Assembly (NCBI GenBank): GCA_020435005.1
Contig: JAGRAE010000005.1
Span: 1-41,097, forward strand
Source: Bdellovibrionales bacterium
GTDB taxonomy: Bacteria > Bdellovibrionota > Bdellovibrionia > Bdellovibrionales > UBA1609
Length of the DNA: 41,097 bases
Direction of reading: 5' to 3'
A model generated the notes under the pieces. It was given only the letters and a program-made list of their open reading frames with translations. It had not been told where the DNA came from and did no database searches. How positions within the stretch are numbered: position 1 is the stretch's first letter; each line of letters opens with the position of its first letter. Made by a program: the position numbers and the translations under genes. Below are positions 1 through 7,979 of this stretch, one piece after another.

Positions 1-36
1 GGACGCGGAGCAATGTAGAAACATTGCTCCGCGTCC
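1..36. repeat. Perfect 16-bp hairpin at window edge
   Basis: Bases 1-16 and 21-36 are exact reverse complements around a four-base AGAA loop. The stem is GC-rich (it starts GGACGCGGAGC) in an otherwise AT-rich region. It lies 14 bases past the stop codon of the leftward Bfd gene, so it could be that operon's terminator with the T-run beyond the window edge. It could also be one end of a dispersed palindromic repeat. No T-run is visible on the right-hand side. Confidence 0.7.
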
Positions 37-50
37 GGAAAGAGGGCCTG

Positions 51-269
51 TCACCTTTTAATAAATTCACCTGTTTTAAGATAGTGGTCTAACATTTTTT
101 TTAAAGTGGAGCGGCAAGAACCTCCACATGGGCCAACCCCGGCTGAAGTAGCATCATAAATTCTGGGTAAAGTTTTGCACCCTCGGGCAATGGCTTGTTC
201 AATCGTTTTTTTGGGAACATTATTGCAAATGCAAATAATAGGGTTGTCTTTTTTGTTTTTATTTCTCAT
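51..269 (-). CDS. bfd: Bfd-like [2Fe-2S] protein
   Basis: A 72-residue protein with the BFD-type [2Fe-2S] cysteine pattern: a C-x-C pair near the N terminus (in ICICNNVPKK) and a C-x-x-x-C pair in GPCGGSC about 35 residues later. In the best-studied family member, bacterioferritin-associated ferredoxin, the cluster passes electrons to bacterioferritin to release stored iron. No bacterioferritin gene is in the window, so the partner is unknown. I chose the ATG at 269, which overlaps the upstream DHH gene by 11 bases; an ATG at 290 would add seven residues. Neither has a clear Shine-Dalgarno sequence, so translational coupling to the DHH gene is likely. The length fits a stand-alone Bfd. Confidence 0.8.
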   Translation of the reverse strand: MRNKNKKDNPIICICNNVPKKTIEQAIARGCKTLPRIYDATSAGVGPCGGSCRSTLKKMLDHYLKTGEFIKR

Positions 270-1293
270 TAGTTTTAGAGCTGTGATCATCTAAACGTTG
301 CAGCAGTTGATTTACGACATCATTTTTAATTTTGTTATATTCACCTTCGATAAAGGCACCAGCGGCATGCATGTGCCCTCCGCCACCATAATTTTCTGCA
401 ATCCCCAAAACTTCAATCTTATCTTTACTACGTAAAGACATTTTGTAACCATTTTCTGTATCTTGTCTGAATAGAGCTGCAGTAATCACAGTAGTTACAT
501 TCATTATCATATCTATAACATCACGGGAGTCATCTAGATGAAGTTGGTTTTTGTTTATATCTTCTAAGCTTAGTTTTAAAATGGCAATCTGACCATTAGC
601 ATGATATTCAATTTCTGAGAGAACTTTTGCGAGAAAGGCAATTTTGCCCTGAGAAAAAGTCGCAAATAAATGACGATGAATTTCTTCAGGTTCTGATACA
701 TATTTCAATAGCTCAGCACAAATTAAATGTGAAGAAGATGCCCCTTTTACATAACGAAAAATTTGCGTATCAAAGGTGATACTTGTGTAAAGAGATTGAG
801 CAATGTTCTCATCCATGCGTATGCCTAAATCTTTAATAATAAAATAAGCAATCTCACCAGTACTAGCTGCATTAGTTTCAATAAATGAACCCGCAGTAGG
901 CTCTGGACCTTGATTTAAAATAGGATGGTGGTCGACAAATAAAATATTGCGCACTTTATTTTCTAATTCGGAATAAAGTGGTTCTACTAAGCGTTTATCG
1001 TTGGTATCAAAAATTAAACAAAGGTCAGTTGTTTCGATATCTTTATGAGGTTGTTCAAAAATATCTAAATACTTTTCTGGTTTTAAATAACTATACTTGG
1101 GTGGTACTTCATCAACTGTAAATACTCGGACTTTTTTTCCTATTTTTTTTAAAGCATGGTAAAGGCCTAACATGGCTCCTAGGCCATCGCCGTCACATTG
1201 TTTGTGGGTTGATAGAAGGATGGTTTCAGCTTTTTCAATTTGGCGAGTAATGCTTTTAACATTTAAAGACGTTAAACTGGGAATTGAATCCAT
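259..1293 (-). CDS. nrnA: DHH/DHHA1 nanoRNase or pAp phosphatase, NrnA-like
   Basis: A 344-residue DHH-superfamily phosphoesterase. Counting from the chosen ATG, it shows THKQCDGDGLGA near residues 29-40 (the first metal-binding motif), FDTND near 95-99, VDHH ending near 123, a DTQIF motif near 175, and the DHHA1 glycine-rich GGGGHMHAAG near 303-312. NrnA enzymes degrade 2-5-nt RNA fragments and dephosphorylate 3'-phosphoadenosine 5'-phosphate in the cytoplasm, standing in for Orn where that enzyme is absent. The ATG at 1293 has AAGGA seven bases upstream; a TTG at 1311 would lengthen the frame but lacks that site. It sits between mgtE and bfd on the same strand. A RecJ role is unlikely given the size. 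Confidence 0.88.
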   Translation of the reverse strand: MDSIPSLTSLNVKSITRQIEKAETILLSTHKQCDGDGLGAMLGLYHALKKIGKKVRVFTVDEVPPKYSYLKPEKYLDIFEQPHKDIETTDLCLIFDTNDKRLVEPLYSELENKVRNILFVDHHPILNQGPEPTAGSFIETNAASTGEIAYFIIKDLGIRMDENIAQSLYTSITFDTQIFRYVKGASSSHLICAELLKYVSEPEEIHRHLFATFSQGKIAFLAKVLSEIEYHANGQIAILKLSLEDINKNQLHLDDSRDVIDMIMNVTTVITAALFRQDTENGYKMSLRSKDKIEVLGIAENYGGGGHMHAAGAFIEGEYNKIKNDVVNQLLQRLDDHSSKTNEK

Positions 1294-1322
1294 TGTTGTT
1301 CCTTCACTCAAGTAGCTCGAGC

Positions 1323-1350
1323 CTTATAATTTATCGGAATTTTTCACAAA
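1323..1350 (-). promoter_or_regulatory. Possible promoter for the nrnA-bfd pair
   Basis: Read on the minus strand, TTTGTG (1345-1350) and TATAAG (1323-1328) are 16 bases apart, about 30 bases before the nrnA start. The 98-base gap after mgtE leaves room for a separate promoter. The match to the sigma-70 consensus is modest. Confidence 0.35.
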
Positions 1351-1391
1351 TAAATTATTTTAAATCTCAAAATCCGACAAAAGTATAAGAG

Positions 1392-2747
1392 CTAGTTTAC
1401 CCCAAAAAATTTCAAGCCCAAAGTCGCAATTCCTAAAAAGCTAAAAAAACTGATGATATCAGTAAACATTGTTACTAATACACCACTTCCAGTAGCTGGG
1501 TCCCAGCCCATTTTCTTTAGGCCTAGAGGGACCACAGAACCAGCAATGGCGGCAAGCAGAGAATTTATAATCATGGAAATACATATGATGATTGAAACCA
1601 TAAGATTTCCTTTCCAGACAAATGTTAATAGGCCGGCAGAAATACCTGTCATTATACCAATGCTAACACCAGCAATAACTTCCTTCAAAACGGCTTTGTA
1701 ATAAGAGATAAAACTAAAATCACCTGTAGCCAACCCACGGGTGACAACCGTTAATGATTGAATGGCTGTATTACCACCCATACCAGCTACAATATTTTTT
1801 AAACTGGCTAAAATAATTAAATGGCTCATTGTATTTTCAAATAAACTTACAACTGAACTGGCTAAAGCCGCTAATAATAGATTTAAAAACATCCAAGGTA
1901 TGCGTTTTTGTATGGAATACTTTGCAGGTGTAAATACGCGATCATCCTCTTGCAAACCAGCTTGTGCGTAAATACCAGCAGTGGCTTGTTCTTGTATAAT
2001 ATCTAAAACATCATCTACAGTGACAATACCTAAAAGTTCGCGGTCATGATTAATGACCGGAATGGCAATTAAATCATAATGTGAAACCAACTCGGCAGCT
2101 TTGGCCGCAGGCTCTTCGGGGTAAATAGTAACGACATCTTCTTTTACAATTTCAGATAGAGGCTTTTGTTCAGGGGCAGTTGCTAATTGGCGAAGAGAAA
2201 TAATTCCTGCGAGCTGATGACGTTCATTGATACAATAGATGTAATAGATAGACATCATTTGTGCTTTTTTACGGAGAATACTTAAAGCTTCACCAGCATT
2301 AATTTCTATAGGTAAATGAAAAACACTTGCATGCATCATTCGCCCAGCAGATTCCTCGGGATAACTGAGGTATTGTCTGATTTTTTCTGCCATGTCGTGA
2401 TCGACTTGGGCTAAGAGTTCATTTTGTTCGCCTTTGCTCAACAGGCTCAGAAAGTATGCCGCATCGTCAAAATTAGATTGTTCTATCAGTTTTAATTGCT
2501 GCTTCGCTTCAATTTTTTGCAGCGCATCTTGGAGTTGCTGTTCTGGAACAATGACAAATGTCTCAACAGCTTTATTAATGACTAATAGAGCCTCAACAAA
2601 TAGCCTCAACTCCCTTTTATTTAGGGAATTAACTAGAGATGCGAGGTCATGAGGGTCTAATTTGTTGAGAATAGACCTCAATGGCCGGTTGTTTCTGCCA
2701 ACCAAAAGGCGTTTTATAATTGAGGAGTTCGCAGCATTTAACTTCAT
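1392..2747 (-). CDS. mgtE: MgtE-type magnesium transporter
   Basis: A 451-residue protein with full MgtE architecture: an N-terminal helical superhelix domain (MgtE_N, about residues 15-130, starting around LNKLDPHDLASLVNSL), a CBS pair (about 130-255, with the diagnostic SAGRMMH and TVDDVLDIIQEQ segments), a connecting helix, and a five-helix membrane domain from about residue 285 with the ion-pore segment GNTAIQSLTVVTRGLA. MgtE is a homodimeric inner-membrane Mg2+ channel gated by Mg2+ binding to the CBS and N domains. The ATG at 2747 gives the usual family length; a TTG at 2786 would run through the greA promoter and is less likely. No M-box-like leader fits in the short upstream region. 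It diverges from greA. Confidence 0.93.
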   Translation of the reverse strand: MKLNAANSSIIKRLLVGRNNRPLRSILNKLDPHDLASLVNSLNKRELRLFVEALLVINKAVETFVIVPEQQLQDALQKIEAKQQLKLIEQSNFDDAAYFLSLLSKGEQNELLAQVDHDMAEKIRQYLSYPEESAGRMMHASVFHLPIEINAGEALSILRKKAQMMSIYYIYCINERHQLAGIISLRQLATAPEQKPLSEIVKEDVVTIYPEEPAAKAAELVSHYDLIAIPVINHDRELLGIVTVDDVLDIIQEQATAGIYAQAGLQEDDRVFTPAKYSIQKRIPWMFLNLLLAALASSVVSLFENTMSHLIILASLKNIVAGMGGNTAIQSLTVVTRGLATGDFSFISYYKAVLKEVIAGVSIGIMTGISAGLLTFVWKGNLMVSIIICISMIINSLLAAIAGSVVPLGLKKMGWDPATGSGVLVTMFTDIISFFSFLGIATLGLKFFGVN

Positions 2748-2773
2748 TTTAACACATATAATCTCTTTTGTAG

Positions 2774-2801
2774 TTGTCTGCGTCAAAGAAATTCATATAA
2801 T
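2774..2801 (+). promoter_or_regulatory. Sigma-70-like promoter of greA
   Basis: TTGTCT at 2774-2779 and a perfect TATAAT at 2796-2801 are separated by 16 bases, with the predicted start about 30 bases before the greA ATG. It lies in the narrow divergent region with mgtE, where TTGACG on the other strand (2781-2786) could be the -35 element of a weaker, overlapping mgtE promoter. Confidence 0.7.
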
Positions 2802-2838
2802 AGCGCTTTTTAAATCTAGCCAGATGGTGGAGACAAAT

Positions 2839-3315
2839 ATGAGCGATAAAGTACCAATGACAGTTGCCGGAAAAGAAAAGTTGGAAGCTGAACTCAAGAA
2901 CTTAATGCAAAATGAGCGTCCAGCTGTAATTAAAGCTATTGAAGAAGCTCGTTCCAATGGGGATTTAAGCGAGAACGCCGATTATGATGCTGCAAAAGAA
3001 AGACAAGCCTTTTGTGAAGCGAGAATCGCAGACATTCAAGGAAAACTGGCAAATGCCGAAGTATTTAACACCTCTACCTTAAAAAGTGATAAGGTTATTT
3101 TTGGTGCAACAGTTGAGTTATTAGATTTAGATTCAGAAGACAAAATAGTTTATCAAATTGTTGGAGAAGATGAGGCTAATGTTAAAGACGGTAAAATTTC
3201 AGTTTACTCACCATTAGCTCGCTCAATTATTGGTCGATCTAAAGGGGATGTAGTAGAGTTTAAGAGTCCAAAAGGTGAAAAAGAATACGAGATTATCAAC
3301 TTCGAATTTAAGTAA
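2839..3315 (+). CDS. greA: Transcription elongation factor GreA
   Basis: A 158-residue protein of exactly the usual GreA length. It opens with PMTVAGKEKLEAELKNL and has the coiled-coil tip loop EARSNGDLSENADYDAAKE, where the acidic D-x-x-E (DLSE, then D) residues place Mg2+ in the RNA polymerase active site. It ends with the FKBP-like C-terminal domain (SPLARSIIGRSKGD). GreA rescues backtracked polymerase by stimulating cleavage of the nascent RNA 3' end. The ATG at 2839 has a GGAG site six bases upstream. The open frame extends further upstream to 2662, but that part overlaps the promoter and the mgtE start and is not GreA-like. The next gene begins inside the greA 3' end. Confidence 0.97.
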   Translation: MSDKVPMTVAGKEKLEAELKNLMQNERPAVIKAIEEARSNGDLSENADYDAAKERQAFCEARIADIQGKLANAEVFNTSTLKSDKVIFGATVELLDLDSEDKIVYQIVGEDEANVKDGKISVYSPLARSIIGRSKGDVVEFKSPKGEKEYEIINFEFK

Positions 3316-5515
3316 ATCAGAAAACCCAGGTGGATCTTCACAGGCCTGGGTCATATTTCTTGTTGGATTATTTTTAAGTACATTTTTTGGTGGAGCTATA
3401 AGAGCGTTTTTGTCCCCTCAACAACTTTCTGCGTGGGTGGAAAAAAAACTAGTAGAGAAAAATCCAAAGTTTTATCTTAATTTTGACCATTTAGAATTTT
3501 CTTTAGCTGATGGAATATGGCCAAAATTTGGCTTATATGTGAAGGGTTTAAAGTTAACATCTAAAGATCCGTGCATAACCCAATCACAACTAACTATTTC
3601 AGAAGTCTACATTCCAATAAGAATTAATACTCTATTCAAAAAAAGTATAAGCTTTTCAGACATTGTTGGAAAAAAAGTTGAATTTGTTTACAAAGAAGCT
3701 GTTTGTAATTCCTCTTTTTCTGATTCTCACTTAAGGCCACCAATGCCAACTTTGCCGATGGATACACAAATTGAAGAGGAGAGCCATAAAGTTTTAAATG
3801 AGATTCGTGATTTTGTAGAAAATCGATTTTTAAAAGAGTTATCAAATAGTAGAAATTGGTTCTACACATTAAGCTTCGAAAAATTTCTAATTTATAATGG
3901 GGGGACGGACAAAGTAGGTTTGATCTTTGACAACTTTAAAGTGGACCTAAACCGTTTTGATAAAAAAGTTTTTATTTCTACAAAGTTATCTTATCAGTCA
4001 CCTCAATATTTAATAGATGAGTTAAAACCACTTGATTTTGAATTAGTACTTTCTAAAGAGGATTTAACTTTAAATGGAAAGGGTCGTTTTAAAGAGGGAG
4101 AATTAAAGTTACATGGTTCCTTAAATATACCGAGTGAAGAATTCCAATTGCATGTCTCTTCAGAATATTTTCCTGTGGGTGAAATAATTCACTCAATAAA
4201 AGATATTAAAGGGATTCCAACAAGTATAAATCCAAGGCTATTATGGTTTTCTTGTAAAGCCTCTGCATCTGGCATAGTTGGGGATTATAAAAACATTCAA
4301 GTGATTGCTAAGAATTGTGGTGTAAGGGGAGAAGTTGGCAAACTATCCACCGAAGAAATAATTTTTTATCCATTTTTAAAAAATCACATTGAACCATTTA
4401 CAGCCGAAGTAGAAAATTTCTCACTTAAATATTTTGCAGAAGCTATTGGCAGTTCTGATCTAAAGAGTACTTTTACATATTGGGGAGACTTAAATGGTCA
4501 ATTGGAATACAATGACGAACAATTAAAATTTAGCGGATCATTAGATAAAATAGAAGCCATTTTTTCACATAAGGGAAAAAAGCGTTTACAACTTATACGT
4601 AAAGCTATTGGTGAAGTTAGTTGGAAGCAAAATAGAGTCTCGGGTATAATAAATGAGATGGAAATTGTGGGTGGGGAGTTTAAAGGACTAATTTCATTTA
4701 ATTTGAATGAAAGTTTAAAAAATGGAATTCTGCAAACTAAAATTGACAGTCTAAAGCTGAGCCGCCCAGTGATGAGATTATACTTTGATATTGAAGACTC
4801 AAGTCCTTTGCAAGTATATGGGAAAATGAGTTTAAAACAGGGTGAATTGGAAGAGTGGCAAGGCTATTTGGGACTTTCTCATATGAACCTCTCTCATCTT
4901 GATTTGAACACTGTAAAAGTGGACACAAAGTATAGCAGCCAATCATGGGATTTAGGAGTTAAAATAAAAGAAATAGTTATTCCTACTGGGTCTAAAGTAT
5001 TTAGTGAATTGGAGAAAATACTAATTTTAGAGAAAGCTCCAGGCCAATTCACATTTAATAAAATCTCTGGAAATTTACAATTACGGAGTGATACAGGGGA
5101 ATGGAAAGATTTTGCTGCTAGAGAAAAAGATTTACCAATAATACTTTCTTCTGCTGGAAAGTTTGACTCAACAAATAAAGTCATTGGCTGGTTAAATGTT
5201 GAAAAAAAAGAACATAAGTGGATGCCATGGGAGGTTACAGGGAGCCTTAATGAAATATTGTTTTCACCATCAACTCAACTTTTAAAAGCGATACGTCCTG
5301 AAAACTCAACTGTAAAAATTGAAGATAAAATGAGTGTTGAACAACGAAGAGAGGCTTTTCAAAAAATCATGGCAAGTCGTAAGGGACTTGAGTTAAAAGG
5401 TTTTACTGAAAAAGTTGTAGACACAGCTAAAAAATGGATTCCCGATTTCTCAAATTCAAATAAAACCATCAATAATGAGGGTAATAACAAAAAAGAGAAA
5501 AGTGTATCTAAATAG
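3275..5515 (+). CDS. AsmA-like membrane-anchored periplasmic protein
   Basis: A 746-residue protein with an N-terminal membrane segment (about residues 25-45, WVIFLVGLFLSTFFGGAIRA) followed by a long beta-rich soluble region. The stretch from about 65 to 120 (LEFSLADGIWPKFGLYVKGL, then regular alternating strands) has the look of the AsmA/TamB/YhdP start, in which the chain forms a lipid-conducting groove across the periplasm. Function as an envelope lipid transporter is inferred from that resemblance only. The only usable start seen is GTG at 3275, which overlaps greA by 41 bases in another frame and suggests translational coupling. No second membrane segment is seen; the C terminus is lysine- and asparagine-rich. 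Confidence 0.65.
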   Translation: MKKNTRLSTSNLSKSENPGGSSQAWVIFLVGLFLSTFFGGAIRAFLSPQQLSAWVEKKLVEKNPKFYLNFDHLEFSLADGIWPKFGLYVKGLKLTSKDPCITQSQLTISEVYIPIRINTLFKKSISFSDIVGKKVEFVYKEAVCNSSFSDSHLRPPMPTLPMDTQIEEESHKVLNEIRDFVENRFLKELSNSRNWFYTLSFEKFLIYNGGTDKVGLIFDNFKVDLNRFDKKVFISTKLSYQSPQYLIDELKPLDFELVLSKEDLTLNGKGRFKEGELKLHGSLNIPSEEFQLHVSSEYFPVGEIIHSIKDIKGIPTSINPRLLWFSCKASASGIVGDYKNIQVIAKNCGVRGEVGKLSTEEIIFYPFLKNHIEPFTAEVENFSLKYFAEAIGSSDLKSTFTYWGDLNGQLEYNDEQLKFSGSLDKIEAIFSHKGKKRLQLIRKAIGEVSWKQNRVSGIINEMEIVGGEFKGLISFNLNESLKNGILQTKIDSLKLSRPVMRLYFDIEDSSPLQVYGKMSLKQGELEEWQGYLGLSHMNLSHLDLNTVKVDTKYSSQSWDLGVKIKEIVIPTGSKVFSELEKILILEKAPGQFTFNKISGNLQLRSDTGEWKDFAAREKDLPIILSSAGKFDSTNKVIGWLNVEKKEHKWMPWEVTGSLNEILFSPSTQLLKAIRPENSTVKIEDKMSVEQRREAFQKIMASRKGLELKGFTEKVVDTAKKWIPDFSNSNKTINNEGNNKKEKSVSK

Positions 5516-5541
5516 ACAGCGGTAGTGACAATTTACTGATG

Positions 5542-5586
5542 CATAAATATTAAACTTTAAAAAACTTGTAGTTTCAGATATTTATG
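5542..5586. repeat. AT-rich inverted repeat before a secreted-protein gene
   Basis: CATAAATAT (5542-5550) pairs exactly with ATATTTATG (5578-5586), and inside it AAACT (5552-5556) pairs with AGTTT (5570-5574). It lies between the AsmA-like gene and the next plus-strand gene. It may be a weak terminator without a T-run, a structured leader, or an operator. Confidence 0.5.
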
Positions 5587-5636
5587 AGGCCAGACTGTGG
5601 GCCCTTCTTTGCATAAGTTATGTAAAGGAGGATCTA

Positions 5637-6449
5637 ATGAGATATCTGCTTATATTATTAATAATTCCTATTTGTACACGCGCAGAACCCATTATAATGC
5701 CAGGAAAATATACAAGTGGGGACGTAACTATTAAAAGTACAGTGTTAGATAGGCCGGATAGTCGTGCTCCTATTGTGTCCATGGAAAAACATGAGATTTT
5801 AAGCACAAACGGTGATTTTACTTTTTTTGTCGATACCGGAAAAAATCAATTACTAACATTTCAACAAATGTCAGAAGACCTAGATAAAGATGGTCGCATT
5901 AAAGATGAACATATCGAGCACAATAGAGCTTTATTTGCAGATTGGGAGTATGTTAAAAAAATAATTAATTTTGAAAAGTTAAATTTGCCTGAAACCCTAG
6001 ATTTATCTCAGCTATATCTGAAAGAAGTTTTTCCGACAATTAGTAAAGATAAAAAATTCAAAGGTCATACCTTTTGTGGAATAATTGAAAGACAGGAGTC
6101 CGCAACGAATAAGTTTTGTGTAAGTTTGCTGTTAAATAAAACTGGTGAAAATACTTATAAAAGTAAGTGGGTTGTCACTTACAATGAGAATTCATTAGCT
6201 GAAGAGCCCAGTTATCATTTATTAGTAGAAGAGCGGCAGGCGAACTATAATAAACCCTATGTGTATTGTCCTAAAGAACTCTCAGAAAAAGAGTGTGAAA
6301 TAAAAAAACAAAATAGATATAATCAAACACGAATACAAGATTTATTTTTCAATGGTAAAAATATGAGCTGGGCAGATATTTTTACATTAGATCCCAAAAT
6401 AACTACTTTAATAGAAACAATAAATGCAGATAGCTCAATTAGAGATTAA
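5637..6449 (+). CDS. Secreted protein of unknown function
   Basis: A 270-residue protein not recognised as any family. It starts with a short Sec-type signal peptide (MRYLLILLIIPICTRA, cleavage likely after residue 16), so the mature protein is probably periplasmic or outer-surface. The mature part has no membrane segment, four cysteines and an acidic stretch DLDKDGRIKDE near residue 83 that resembles a calcium-binding loop by composition. The ATG at 5637 has a strong AGGAGG site five bases away. It is convergent with sohB and the two stop codons share bases (4-base overlap). Confidence 0.75.
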   Translation: MRYLLILLIIPICTRAEPIIMPGKYTSGDVTIKSTVLDRPDSRAPIVSMEKHEILSTNGDFTFFVDTGKNQLLTFQQMSEDLDKDGRIKDEHIEHNRALFADWEYVKKIINFEKLNLPETLDLSQLYLKEVFPTISKDKKFKGHTFCGIIERQESATNKFCVSLLLNKTGENTYKSKWVVTYNENSLAEEPSYHLLVEERQANYNKPYVYCPKELSEKECEIKKQNRYNQTRIQDLFFNGKNMSWADIFTLDPKITTLIETINADSSIRD

Positions 6450-7435
6450 ACGCGAAACTGCTCAAATAAACTAGTAACAGTCAATCGCAATTGCTCAGCG
6501 ATTTTTTCACCAAATTTTTTCTTTTCTGCAAGTTTAACTTTCACTATGTCGTGGGAGTCTTTTCTTTCAAAAAAGTATTCATCGCTAGTTTTAATTTCAT
6601 CTATTAGCTTATGGTCTAAAGCTCTTTTGCCAAACCAGGGTTCACCTGTTCCCACTTTATCAATATCTACAATTGGTCGGTGCTCTTTGACAAAGTTTTT
6701 AAATAACTCATGGGTATCGGCGATCTGTTCAGTAAACTTTTCTTTGCCTTTATCGGTAATTTCACCAAACATTGAAATTGTGCGTTTATAGTCGCCAGCT
6801 GTATACTCTTCATAATCTATATCGTGCTTTTTCAATAAACGATGAAAATTGGGCACTTGAGCCAATACACCAATTGAACCTAAGATAGCAAAAGGTGAGG
6901 CAATAATCTTATTTGCAGTACACGCCATTAAATAGCCACCACTAGCAGCCACTTTGTCTACTGAAACACACAGCGGAATATTTGCATTGCGAACTCTCGT
7001 CAATTGGGCCGCAGCTAAGCCATAAGTGTGAACCATCCCGCCAGGGCTAGTGACTCTAACTAAAACTTCGTCTCTAGGGGTCGCTACATCTAATACTGTT
7101 GAAATTTCCATGCGTAAATTATTAACGGCACTGGCTTTTATATCACCGTCAAAATCTATAACATAAATTTTAGGTTTTTTTTCTTTCTCTTTGCTCTTAG
7201 ATCTTTTCTTTTCCTGTTTTTCAAATTCTTTATAGGCTTTATGATCTAAAACTTTTTTTCTCAAGGTGTCAGCATAGTTTTTAAACGTTTCATTGATTGT
7301 TTCCAGTTCAAGATTTGGTAAGTGGTGTTGACCTTTTATAGATTGAGAAACTATAAAGCCAACAACAGCAATGATACCAATGACAATAACAAAAACTTTT
7401 GCAAAAAATATTAGAAATTCTATTAAGTGTTCCAT
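6446..7435 (-). CDS. sohB: SohB-type S49 signal-peptide-peptidase-like protease
   Basis: A 329-residue inner-membrane serine protease of family S49. An N-terminal transmembrane helix (about residues 5-32) and a lysine-rich linker (about 70-90) precede the peptidase domain. The catalytic Ser lies in VDKVAASGGY (about residue 165) and the catalytic Lys in the GDYKRT motif (about residue 217), the Ser-Lys dyad expected for the family. The VTSPGGMV segment is the typical substrate-binding loop. SohB is thought to act on membrane or periplasmic peptides. The ATG at 7435 is preferred over a TTG two codons upstream; neither has a strong ribosome site. The fold and length match E. coli SohB rather than the double-length SppA. 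Confidence 0.92.
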   Translation of the reverse strand: MEHLIEFLIFFAKVFVIVIGIIAVVGFIVSQSIKGQHHLPNLELETINETFKNYADTLRKKVLDHKAYKEFEKQEKKRSKSKEKEKKPKIYVIDFDGDIKASAVNNLRMEISTVLDVATPRDEVLVRVTSPGGMVHTYGLAAAQLTRVRNANIPLCVSVDKVAASGGYLMACTANKIIASPFAILGSIGVLAQVPNFHRLLKKHDIDYEEYTAGDYKRTISMFGEITDKGKEKFTEQIADTHELFKNFVKEHRPIVDIDKVGTGEPWFGKRALDHKLIDEIKTSDEYFFERKDSHDIVKVKLAEKKKFGEKIAEQLRLTVTSLFEQFRV

Positions 7436-7527
7436 GATCAATTCATATCTTTTAAATGACTTAGGATCAAGGTCGAGGACTCACAAAGAGGACTATTAAC
7501 TAGAGTTTTAACATTATAGGATAAATT

Positions 7528-7965
7528 ATGGGCTGGGAGCGTTATATTTTTTTTATAGGTTTAATTATTTTTACAGCACCCTATTTTGCTTTGGCTCAAG
7601 ACATTGAGTATAGCCAAGAAATTGAATATTTAAATGAGCGCTATCGTGATTACTTTATTCATGAAAATATGAAAAATAGAATGAATGAGCAAAGGCGGCA
7701 AGGTGCTGATGAGCAAAGAGAATATCGCAAAAATTTAGAAATTCAAAAAGAAAAAGCACGCAAAAATTTTGTTAAAAACAGAAGACAGAATACAAAAAGT
7801 GTAAATTGGGAAGAGCTTGAAGAAAAGTATGAGGTAAAAAAGCAACAGCAAGAACAAAAGAAAAACCGAGAGAGAAAACGATTTGCTAAGAAAAGACAAA
7901 AGTTAATGAAAATAAAAAAGCAAGCTAAGAGTATTCCTGAAGAGAAGTTGGTAGGCTTAGAATAG
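7528..7965 (+). CDS. Small secreted highly charged coiled-coil protein
   Basis: A 145-residue protein with a signal peptide (hydrophobic residues 6-20, ALA cleavage site before QD at about 23). The mature chain is almost entirely Lys/Arg/Glu/Gln, with heptad-like stretches from about residue 50 to 135 that predict a long helix or coiled coil. No family recognised. It stands alone: sohB diverges upstream and a minus-strand membrane-protein gene converges 14 bases downstream. An AGGAT-type ribosome site precedes the ATG. The composition suggests a periplasmic rod, a chaperone-like protein, or one binding acidic polymers; this is only inference. Confidence 0.7.
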   Translation: MGWERYIFFIGLIIFTAPYFALAQDIEYSQEIEYLNERYRDYFIHENMKNRMNEQRRQGADEQREYRKNLEIQKEKARKNFVKNRRQNTKSVNWEELEEKYEVKKQQQEQKKNRERKRFAKKRQKLMKIKKQAKSIPEEKLVGLE

Positions 7966-7979
7966 TTGTGTCTTAACTA

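Noticed and set aside
2662-2838. GreA start extended to 2662
   Set aside because: The extra 59 residues cover the greA promoter and the mgtE start and are not GreA-like; the ATG at 2839 has a ribosome site and gives the normal length.
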